Below are positions 5,597 through 11,292 of a stretch of 11,292 nucleotides of DNA, piece by piece. The translations under genes were made by a program, and so were the position numbers. Origin of the DNA: Streptosporangiaceae bacterium (GTDB taxonomy: Bacteria > Actinomycetota > Actinomycetes > Streptosporangiales > Streptosporangiaceae); the NCBI GenBank assembly GCA_030052355.1, contig JASIGS010000351.1:1-11292 (forward strand). Direction: 5' to 3'. The notes beneath the pieces are model-generated. The model did no database searches and had not been told where the DNA came from. It saw only the letters and a list, made by a program, of their open reading frames with translations. Position 1 is the first letter of the stretch. Every line of letters starts with the position of its first letter.

Positions 5597-7218
5597 CCGC
5601 CTCGGGCGCCGGCCGCTTGCTCAGGCCGGCTAGCAGAGATCGCCGGCCAGCACCGGCGGGCGGACGGCTCCTGGCCGGCAGCCGCCTGCTGGCCGCCAGC
5701 CGCCTGCTGCGGCTCGAGCTACGCCACAACGCCATGCTGTGGGTCCTGCCGCTGGCCATCGGCCTGTTCTGGTTCATCACGTACCGCAAGGTGGTGGCCA
5801 TGCCGCCGCTGTGGAACGTGCGGTCCGCGCAGACGCAGGGCGGAGTGCTTGCCGACTTCATCACGCCGGTCGTCGGTGCCGCTGCCTGGATGGGATCTCG
5901 GGAAGCGCGCCGCGGTGCGGTCGACCTGCTCGAGACCGTCGCGAGGCCGCGGCTTACGAGGTTGCTGGCCGCCTGGGCGGCAACGACCTGCTGGGCGGTC
6001 GTCGGCTGCCTGGTCTGCGTGGCAGCGGTGTACTGGGAGACGTCTCGGCACGCGACCTGGGGTGGTCCGCTGTGGTGGCCGGCCGCGGTCGCGGTCGCGA
6101 GCATGCCGGCCCTCGCCGCGCTCGGGTTCGCCGCGGGCAGGCTCGCTCCCAGCCGGCTGACCGCGCCGATAGCCGGGGTCGCCGCCTTCTTCGTGCTCGC
6201 CCTCAGCACCGAACTGATCGTCGGCAGCCGGTCGTACTGGCAGGTCTCGCCGATCGTCACCGGACCGTGGGACATCGGGACGGACCCCGGCGTCGCCACT
6301 TTCTACCCCTACCTGCCAGACCTAGCGATAGCCCAGCTCATGTTCCTGGCCGGGCTGACTGTGGCGGTCGTCGCCGGCGTGCTGGGGCTCCGCCGCGGCT
6401 CGGGCGCGAGGTGGATGCGGGCAGTTGCAGCGTCCGCCGCGGCAGCGGGCGTGGCGGCGGCCGGCACCGCCGTCGCGCTGGCAGGCACGGGCAGCCTGGA
6501 CGCGCACGGCATGCTCGCGATCCCGGCACTGCATGACTCCGCCGATGACCGTGCGCTCCGGTTCACTCCGGTGTGCAGCCGGACCGCGATCCCGGTGTGC
6601 GTGAACCCTGCCTATGCCGTCTACCTGCCGGTTGTGACGGCCGCGCTGAAGCCCGTACTCGACGAGGTCGCCGGCCTCCCCGGAGCGCCGGTGCGCGTCA
6701 GCCAGGCCGCCGCGACCTACCGGCAGGGACCGGGTAACTCGGTGGCCATCTCGCTGACCGGGTCCGCCATCAGCGGGAGCCCGCCGGTCGACCACATCAT
6801 CCTGCCCGGTCAGTTGCCGGGTCCGGCTGTGAGCGGCGACCAGCTTGGCAGCGCGGTTCGGTCCGGTGCAGGAGCGCAGATCGTCGCCGACCTGGCCGGT
6901 GACGGCCCGCGAGCCTCCGCCGCACAGCAAGTCGTGGCGGCAGCGCTCATGAAGGCGGCGGACCTCCCGCCCCAGGACCTGGCCGGCCCCACGCCGGGCC
7001 GGCCGTGCCGGCCGGATCCATCGACAGTTTGCGCGGCGGCTGTGCCGTCCCGGCGACTCGGCCTTCCCGGCCAGGCGTCGGCGGGACTGAGTGCAGGGCC
7101 GGCCCTCGCCGCGCTGCGGCGTTTCGAGGCCCTGCCGGCCGCGGTCCGGCGCGCCTGGCTGAAGCGGCACCTGACCGCGCTTCGAGCGGGCCTGGTGACC
7201 CTGAAGGAGCTGCCATGA
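5593..7218 (+). CDS. ABC transporter permease with large extracytoplasmic C-terminal domain
   Basis: A 541-aa membrane subunit of the ABC exporter. After an Arg-rich N-terminus (1-45), hydrophobic segments lie near 47-64, 84-100, 124-147, 162-182, 189-210, 244-266 and 275-297. GSREARRGAVDLLETVARPR (101-120) resembles the cytoplasmic loop of actinobacterial ABC permeases. Residues about 300-541 lack membrane segments and are probably outside the membrane, with two C-x7-C pairs (C328/C336 and C472/C480) that could form disulphides. FTPVCSRTAIPVCVNP begins this domain. The substrate is unknown and no canonical ABC-2 membrane motif is obvious to me. The ATG at 5593 is chosen for its ATGA overlap with the ATPase gene; the same frame is open back to 5449, but that part is shadow. 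The gene overlaps the next start by ATGA at 7215. Confidence 0.8.
   Translation: MTASGAGRLLRPASRDRRPAPAGGRLLAGSRLLAASRLLRLELRHNAMLWVLPLAIGLFWFITYRKVVAMPPLWNVRSAQTQGGVLADFITPVVGAAAWMGSREARRGAVDLLETVARPRLTRLLAAWAATTCWAVVGCLVCVAAVYWETSRHATWGGPLWWPAAVAVASMPALAALGFAAGRLAPSRLTAPIAGVAAFFVLALSTELIVGSRSYWQVSPIVTGPWDIGTDPGVATFYPYLPDLAIAQLMFLAGLTVAVVAGVLGLRRGSGARWMRAVAASAAAAGVAAAGTAVALAGTGSLDAHGMLAIPALHDSADDRALRFTPVCSRTAIPVCVNPAYAVYLPVVTAALKPVLDEVAGLPGAPVRVSQAAATYRQGPGNSVAISLTGSAISGSPPVDHIILPGQLPGPAVSGDQLGSAVRSGAGAQIVADLAGDGPRASAAQQVVAAALMKAADLPPQDLAGPTPGRPCRPDPSTVCAAAVPSRRLGLPGQASAGLSAGPALAALRRFEALPAAVRRAWLKRHLTALRAGLVTLKELP
5673..5708 (+). repeat. 18-bp tandem duplication in the permease N-terminus
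   Basis: Two adjacent 18-bp units (5673-5690 and 5691-5708) differ at one base and encode repeated SRLLA-type residues in the Arg/Leu-rich segment before the first membrane span. This looks like a recent in-frame slippage duplication that lengthens an amphipathic stretch by six residues. Confidence 0.7.
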
Positions 7219-7898
7219 TGGCTGGCCGGCCTGCAGATGCGCGCGAAGCAAACTGGGCCCGCGCGATTCGGGGCGCGCGTCCGGCGCGCGATCGGGCGCG
7301 GCTCGCACGGCTGCACCTGGCGAGCAGGAGGGTCCCGGCGGCCGTCGCCCTGATAGTCGGCTGCGCCGCCGCGCTGAGGGTCGCGCTGAGCTGGCACTGG
7401 GACACCTACGGGGCACTGCAGCTACCGCTGGTTTTCGAGACCTTGTGCGCCGCGGCGGTGGTGACGTGCGCGGGTAGCCCGTTTGGGGAGCCGGAACGGG
7501 TCGCGGGTCGGCAGCTGCCGTTCCTGCGGCTGGTGACCGTGGTCGCGATGTGTGCGGCGGCCGTCGCTGCGCTGGCCGCAGCGGGAGCCGGCGCGCACAT
7601 GTCAGGCGGCACGCTCGACGTGCTGCGTAACGTGACGGGGATAACTGGCCTCGGCCTGCTGTGCGCGGCAGTTGCCGGCGCTGGGCTTGCCTGGGCGGGG
7701 CCGACCACCTACCTGCTCGTCGGCGTGTACGCGCTGTACACCCAGTGGCACGGTCCGGCGCTCAGCACGCCGTGGGTCTGGCCCGCCCGCCCGCCGCACG
7801 ACATCGGCGGTTGGCTGTGTGCCGGGCTGGTATTCGCGGCCGGACTGGTGATTGTCACGGCTCGCGGAGCTCGCGATCCGGCGGGTGAGGCGGGCTGA
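7215..7898 (+). CDS. Multi-pass membrane protein, probable second ABC permease subunit
   Basis: A 227-aa integral membrane protein, last gene of the exporter operon. The first 40 residues are strongly Arg-rich and probably cytoplasmic. About six hydrophobic segments follow (roughly 41-60, 68-85, 103-124, 142-162, 163-178, 197-215). The motif SPFGEPERVAGRQLPFLRL (88-106) between spans 2 and 3 recalls the small permease that accompanies ectodomain-bearing permeases in other actinobacterial ABC operons, from memory rather than a search. The start overlaps the upstream stop (ATGA at 7215), with AAGGAG 5 nt before it; a second ATG at 7218 has an 8-nt spacing and is equally possible. It probably pairs with the larger permease to form the channel. 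The function call rests mainly on operon context. Confidence 0.72.
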   Translation: MMAGRPADAREANWARAIRGARPARDRARLARLHLASRRVPAAVALIVGCAAALRVALSWHWDTYGALQLPLVFETLCAAAVVTCAGSPFGEPERVAGRQLPFLRLVTVVAMCAAAVAALAAAGAGAHMSGGTLDVLRNVTGITGLGLLCAAVAGAGLAWAGPTTYLLVGVYALYTQWHGPALSTPWVWPARPPHDIGGWLCAGLVFAAGLVIVTARGARDPAGEAG

Positions 7899-7922
7899 GT
7901 ACTGTCCGGGACGGTCGTTAAC

Positions 7923-7943
7923 GGCGGCTCCCCCGGCGCCGCC
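7923..7943. terminator. Hairpin in the convergent exporter/DUF899 gap
   Basis: GGCGGC (7923-7928) and GCCGCC (7938-7943) can pair as a 6-bp GC stem around a 9-nt loop in the 89-bp gap between two convergent genes. There is no T-tract, so termination is only suggested by position. Confidence 0.3.
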
Positions 7944-7987
7944 CGCCCCGCCTCACGCAGCCGGACTGACGTAGCGGAAGGCGCACG

Positions 7988-8755
7988 TCACGATCCGCTG
8001 ACGCCAAGGTCGTCCGAGTAGCCCGCCGCTAGCCGCTCCCACTGGGGGGTCGGGCGCCCGTTGACGCGCCACTGCTCACCGGCGCCCCGCCAGAACTGGG
8101 GCCACCCGGCCGGAGAGTGCTCGAAGGCTTCCTGACGGCCGTACACAGTCATGTCGAGCAGACCGTACACAGACCCCATGGCCTCGGTGGCCCGGCCGGT
8201 AGTCCAGTAGGTCTCGAACACCCGATCGCCGTCGCGCAAGTAGCAGACAATCATGCCGAACCAGCGCCCGGCGATTAGCGCGTCGGCGGAGTCCTTGATT
8301 GAGTACCAGGGCATCTGGTAGCCCATGAACTCGCGGTAACGGGCGCTCTCCTCGTACGGTCCCTCGGAGAAGGTGGCGAAGGTGACGTCGCGCGAGTGCA
8401 GGTACGGCAGACTGCGGACCTGTCCGTTGCAGAACGTGCAGCCCTCGCACTGATCCTGGGCGGGCTTGCCGGTGTGCCACATGTGGAAGTACCCGATGAG
8501 CTGGCGGCGGCCCTCGAACACCTCAAGCAGCGAGACCGGCCCGTGCTCGCCGGTCAGCGGGATCGTGGCATCCACCTCGACCATCGGCAGCCGCCGCCGG
8601 GCCGCCGCGATGGCGTCCCCTTCCCGGGTGTGAGCCTTCTCCCGCACCAGCAGCTCGTCCAGCTGCGCCTGCCAGGTGGCCCGGTCGGTAACCGCGGGCG
8701 TCGGTGCGGCACTCTCCGCTACCGGTCCCCGCTCGTTCCACGGCTCTTCGCTCAT
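7988..8755 (-). CDS. DUF899 family thioredoxin-like protein
   Basis: A 255-aa protein resembling the DUF899 family (predicted thioredoxin-like fold); enzymatic activity is not established. After a variable N-terminus (1-25), the visible blocks are TWQAQLDELLVREKAHTREG (27-46), the RRRLPMVEVD segment (53-62), LIGYFHMWH (86-94), a cysteine cluster CEGCTFC (C103, C106, C109), SRDVTFATFSEGPYEE (121-136) and MGYQMPWYS (144-152). This order matches DUF899 proteins, in which a C-x2-C motif follows the second strand. No signal peptide is present, so it is cytoplasmic. The ATG at 8755 has GGAGG 5 nt upstream; the frame is open far upstream but over the antisense of yifB. It is divergent from yifB and convergent with the exporter operon. 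A redox role is plausible but inferred. Confidence 0.85.
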   Translation of the reverse strand: MSEEPWNERGPVAESAAPTPAVTDRATWQAQLDELLVREKAHTREGDAIAAARRRLPMVEVDATIPLTGEHGPVSLLEVFEGRRQLIGYFHMWHTGKPAQDQCEGCTFCNGQVRSLPYLHSRDVTFATFSEGPYEESARYREFMGYQMPWYSIKDSADALIAGRWFGMIVCYLRDGDRVFETYWTTGRATEAMGSVYGLLDMTVYGRQEAFEHSPAGWPQFWRGAGEQWRVNGRPTPQWERLAAGYSDDLGVSGS

Positions 8756-8800
8756 GATCGCCTCCGCGCGTTGTTCGTCTGGAGCAGCCTGAGAGACCAG

Positions 8801-8883
8801 ACGGCCAGCGGGCTTGAAACTAATCGGCTGCGCCGTCCCCCGCATAGGTCGGGGTAGGCCGCTGGCTCTGACAATCTGGCCGT
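8801..8883. promoter_or_regulatory. Nested and competing inverted repeats upstream of yifB
   Basis: The 235-bp gap between DUF899 and yifB holds GCCAGCGG (8804-8811) that pairs perfectly with CCGCTGGC (8859-8866), enclosing a smaller hairpin CCCCG/CGGGG (8838-8842 and 8850-8854, 7-nt loop). The overlapping ACGGCCAG (8801-8808) also pairs perfectly with CTGGCCGT (8876-8883), so the two outer stems exclude each other. This could be a leader RNA or a DNA operator. In such GC-rich DNA some 8-bp matches arise by chance. Confidence 0.35.
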
Positions 8884-8884
8884 G

Positions 8885-8924
8885 CTTTCCACAGCGCCGG
8901 CGCGCGCAGTGCGGGTCATCCACA
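8885..8924 (+). promoter_or_regulatory. Two weak DnaA-box-like sites upstream of yifB
   Basis: CTTTCCACA (8885-8893) and TCATCCACA (8916-8924) each contain TCCACA in the DnaA-box register. The second differs from TTATCCACA by one base, the first by two. They lie 67-106 bp before the yifB start. Binding is unproven. Confidence 0.3.
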
Positions 8925-8990
8925 GCCGCGTCCCTGGCAGCCATCTCGCGGCGCGCTTTCCGGAACCGTCGGCTGCGGAGGTGGTGCCGG

Positions 8991-10628
8991 ATGGCTCTCG
9001 CGCGGACCCACGCCATTGCCCTGGTCGGAGTCCAGGGCCACATGGTCGAGATCGAGGCCGACATCGAGAACGGTCTGGTCGCGCTGCTGCTCGTCGGCCT
9101 GCCTGATACCGCACTGCGCGAGGCCAGGGACCGGATCAGGTCAGCCATCGTCAACTCCGGGGAACAGTGGCCGCAGCGGCGGATCACCGTCGGGTTGTCC
9201 CCGGCGAGCCTGCCTAAACGCGGCGCCGGTTTCGACGTCGGCATCGCGGTGGCGATACTGGCCGCGGCCGGCTCGGTGCGCGCGAGATCCATAGCGGACC
9301 TGGTCTTCGTCGGCGAGCTTGGACTGGACGGCCGACTCCGCCACGTTCCTGGCGTGCTGCCGTCCATCGCCGCCGCGGCGGCCGCCGGATTCCGCCGGGT
9401 CATCGTTCCGCCAGAGAACGTGCAAGAAGCGGCGCTCGTACCCGGCATGCAAGTCATTTCGCCGCCGAACCTGACGGCGTTGCTCGGCTGGCTATCAGGA
9501 AGCGGGTCGGAGCGCGCGGAGGCTGCGGTGCGTGTGATCGAATCCGGCGACGGCCTCAGAGCAGCCGCGCAAGACAGCCTGCTTGGCAGCGAACCGCAAC
9601 CGCGAGAGCCGGTCCGCAGCACCCTGGCCGACCCTCAGGGCGGCCGGACGGCGGGTGCCTCCCGCCAGTACCGCGACCTAGCCGACGTGGTCGGCCAGCC
9701 AGTGGCGCGGCGAGCAGCCGAGATCTGCGCCGCGGGCGGCCACCACATGATGCTGCTCGGCCCGCCCGGAGTCGGCAAAACGCTGCTGGCGGAGAGGCTG
9801 CCGACGATCATGCCGCCGTTGGAGCCGGCTGCGGCGCTTGAAGTCAGCGCCATCCACTCCGTTGCCGGGATGCTGTCTGCTTCCAGGCCGCTGGTGACCG
9901 AGCCGCCGTTCTGCGCGCCGCACCACACCGCCACCAAGGCCGCCATCGTGGGGGGCGGCAGCGGTGTCATCCGGCCCGGAGCGGCGTCGCTGGCACATCA
10001 CGGCTGCTTGTTCCTGGATGAGGCGCCGGAGTTCGACAGGGACGTGCTGGACGCGCTCAGGCAGCCACTTGAGTCCGGTGAGGTGGTCATCGCCCGGTCG
10101 GGCCTGACCGCGCGGTTCCCGGCGCGGTTCACCCTGGTGCTGGCGGCCAACCCGTGCCCGTGCGCCAGGACCGCTGCTGCCGGAGACGCTTGTACCTGCA
10201 CGCCGCTGGCCAGGCGGCGCTACATGGCGAAGTTGTCAGGGCCGCTTCTTGACCGGGTGGACGTCAAGGTCGAGCTGCTGCCGGTGGGCCGCGCCGAGCT
10301 GCTGAGCGACCGCAAGCTGGCCGAGCCGAGCGCGGTGGTGGCGGTCAGGGTCACGGCAGCCCGGCAGCGCGCCGCCCGCAGGCTGGCTGGCACCCGATGG
10401 CGGCTCAACGCCGAGATTCCCGGCAGTGAGCTGCGCCGCAGCTTCCGCCCCACGGCGGGCGCGCTCGCTCCGCTCGAGCGGGCCATGGACCTGGGTCAGA
10501 TCAGCGCGCGCGGCGCGGACCGCATCATCCGGATGTCGTGGACGCTGGCTGACCTGGCCGGCGTGGAGAAGCCGCGCACCGAAGAGGTCGGCTATGCGCT
10601 CGCCCTGTGGCTGGGAGTCGGGCTGTGA
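8991..10628 (+). CDS. yifB: YifB/ComM family Mg-chelatase-like AAA+ ATPase
   Basis: A 545-aa ATPase of the YifB/ComM family. In Gram-negative bacteria ComM is a hexameric branch-migration helicase that helps integrate transformed DNA; a recombination role here is inferred from family. The N-terminal ChlI (Lon-protease-like) domain spans about 20-140 (EADIENGLVALLLVGLPD near 22-39). A variable linker (about 170-226) follows, then the AAA core: Walker A GPPGVGKT (257-264), Walker B CLFLDE (339-344), LSGPLLDRVD with R422, and a cysteine-rich ANPCPC ... CTCTP segment (C389, C391, C401, C403). The Mg_chelatase_C domain fills 450-540. The ATG at 8991 is chosen because MALARTHAIALVGV matches family N-termini and GGAGG lies 9 nt upstream; the frame's earlier ATG at 8814 gives an unrelated 59-residue lead. 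It is longer than the E. coli protein (about 506 aa), mainly through the linker. dprA does not follow. Confidence 0.96.
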   Translation: MALARTHAIALVGVQGHMVEIEADIENGLVALLLVGLPDTALREARDRIRSAIVNSGEQWPQRRITVGLSPASLPKRGAGFDVGIAVAILAAAGSVRARSIADLVFVGELGLDGRLRHVPGVLPSIAAAAAAGFRRVIVPPENVQEAALVPGMQVISPPNLTALLGWLSGSGSERAEAAVRVIESGDGLRAAAQDSLLGSEPQPREPVRSTLADPQGGRTAGASRQYRDLADVVGQPVARRAAEICAAGGHHMMLLGPPGVGKTLLAERLPTIMPPLEPAAALEVSAIHSVAGMLSASRPLVTEPPFCAPHHTATKAAIVGGGSGVIRPGAASLAHHGCLFLDEAPEFDRDVLDALRQPLESGEVVIARSGLTARFPARFTLVLAANPCPCARTAAAGDACTCTPLARRRYMAKLSGPLLDRVDVKVELLPVGRAELLSDRKLAEPSAVVAVRVTAARQRAARRLAGTRWRLNAEIPGSELRRSFRPTAGALAPLERAMDLGQISARGADRIIRMSWTLADLAGVEKPRTEEVGYALALWLGVGL

Positions 10629-10647
10629 GCCGGCCCGACCACACCGG

Positions 10648-11292
10648 TCACAGGAACGGCCGTCCGGCGATGTCCGGGCCGCCCTCACGGTCCCTGGTAA
10701 GGAAGTAAGAGCCAATCGCCGCGTACGCGGTGTCCAGATAGTTGGTGTGGTTGGCTGCGGTATTGATGTCACGGAACGCTTTCTCGATCGGACGACCTCG
10801 GTAGACGGCGCTCGATCCGGCCATGTCGAAGATGAGGCTGACTGCCTCCTTCGCCGATCTAACGGCGAAGATGTTCGCCTCGCGCAGGCGGACCCGCAGT
10901 TCGAGTGCCAGTTCTGAATGCGCCTTGGCGTCCTCGTAGGCGGCGCGCACGGTCCCGTGGAGCAGCGACCGCGCGGCGCGAATGAGGACGTCGGCACGGG
11001 CAAACGCGATCTGGTGAGCCTGCATGTGTCCCATCGCCGCTTGCCGCGCGGACCCCGCGGGCGGCCCGGAGTTGACGGCGTCCACGAACGACTCCAGCGC
11101 AGCTGAGGCGACGCCGAGCGCGTGCGCGCCGTGACCCACTTCCGGCATCTCCTTAATGCGAAGCAGCGCCCGGTCGTAAACCGGCGCGGCATAGAACCCC
11201 GGGTTGACCTGTTCGTCGGGGACAAAGAGGTCGGATATCTCGAAGTCGCCGCTCCCTGTGCCGCGCAAGCCGAGCCCATCCCACGTATCGAT
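10648..11292 (-). CDS. Acyl-CoA dehydrogenase-like flavoenzyme, C-terminal part (cut by window edge)
   Basis: The last 214 residues of a flavoprotein; the 5' part lies beyond the window. The visible start TWDGLGLRGTGSGDFEISDL, followed by FVPDEQ, matches the middle beta-domain of acyl-CoA dehydrogenase-like flavin monooxygenases. The helical C-terminus contains VSLIFDMAGSSAVYRGRPIE and FRDINTAANHTNYLDTAYAA, the pattern of the Acyl-CoA_dh_2 type (HsaA/DszC-like two-component monooxygenases and relatives). This group often acts on aromatic, steroid or sulphur substrates with a separate flavin reductase; which one applies cannot be told here. A TTG at 11268 is not the start, since homology continues through 11292. 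The gene converges with yifB with a 19-bp gap. Ordinary acyl-CoA dehydrogenase activity is a less likely alternative. Confidence 0.85.
   Translation of the reverse strand: MDTWDGLGLRGTGSGDFEISDLFVPDEQVNPGFYAAPVYDRALLRIKEMPEVGHGAHALGVASAALESFVDAVNSGPPAGSARQAAMGHMQAHQIAFARADVLIRAARSLLHGTVRAAYEDAKAHSELALELRVRLREANIFAVRSAKEAVSLIFDMAGSSAVYRGRPIEKAFRDINTAANHTNYLDTAYAAIGSYFLTRDREGGPDIAGRPFL

Noticed and set aside
6322..7416. Minus-strand open frame (364 codons) under the large permease gene
   Set aside because: Arg/Pro/Ser-rich translation with no recognisable motif, antisense to a gene supported by operon overlaps and membrane segments.
8814..8990. Upstream extension of yifB by 59 codons
   Set aside because: The added residues are unlike family N-termini and lack a ribosome binding site, while GGAGG precedes the ATG at 8991.
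10236..11279. Minus-strand open frame (347 codons) spanning the end of yifB and the flavoenzyme
   Set aside because: It runs in a different frame from the flavoenzyme gene and antisense to the conserved yifB C-terminus; the translation is compositionally biased.

Overview
The window comes from a high-GC actinobacterium. G/C dominates third codon positions, ribosome binding sites are AGGAG-like, and GTG starts occur. The opening gene pair (RNase HII followed by a DUF2469 protein), the F420-type luciferase-like oxidoreductase and the TTA-poor codon use also fit. The RNase HII N-terminus resembles the mycobacterial protein more than the Streptomyces one, but genus cannot be decided from sequence alone.

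Layout: positions 27-1162 hold rnhB and a DUF2469 gene, co-directional and 14 bp apart. yraN (1179-1535, minus) converges on them. A divergent region (1536-1697) with two GTGGATAACC repeats separates yraN from an F420-dependent LLM-class oxidoreductase (1698-2615, plus). Next comes a transport and signalling block: a response regulator and DesK-like histidine kinase (2671-4658, minus, overlapping by 4 bp), then a 194-bp divergent control region with a 12-bp palindrome, then a three-gene ABC exporter operon (4853-7898, plus, ATGA overlaps between genes). A DUF899 thioredoxin-like gene (7988-8755, minus) and yifB/comM (8991-10628, plus) diverge from a 235-bp region with nested inverted repeats. 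The window ends in the 3' part of an acyl-CoA dehydrogenase-like flavoenzyme (10648-11292, minus).

How the parts relate: rnhB, the DUF2469 gene, yraN and yifB belong to a housekeeping neighbourhood that in many actinobacteria runs in one direction and continues into dprA. Here yraN is inverted, about 7.5 kb of accessory genes lies between yraN and yifB, and dprA does not follow yifB. The accessory block looks like a self-contained unit in which a two-component system controls a divergent ABC exporter. The exporter has an ATPase, a large permease with an extracytoplasmic domain carrying two C-x7-C pairs, and a second smaller membrane protein. Its substrate cannot be told from the sequence. I saw no RNA genes, CRISPR arrays, transposases or phage genes. 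No stretch over 300 bp lacks a gene. I found no strong case for a wholly new system; the exporter ectodomain and the rearranged cluster are the best leads.
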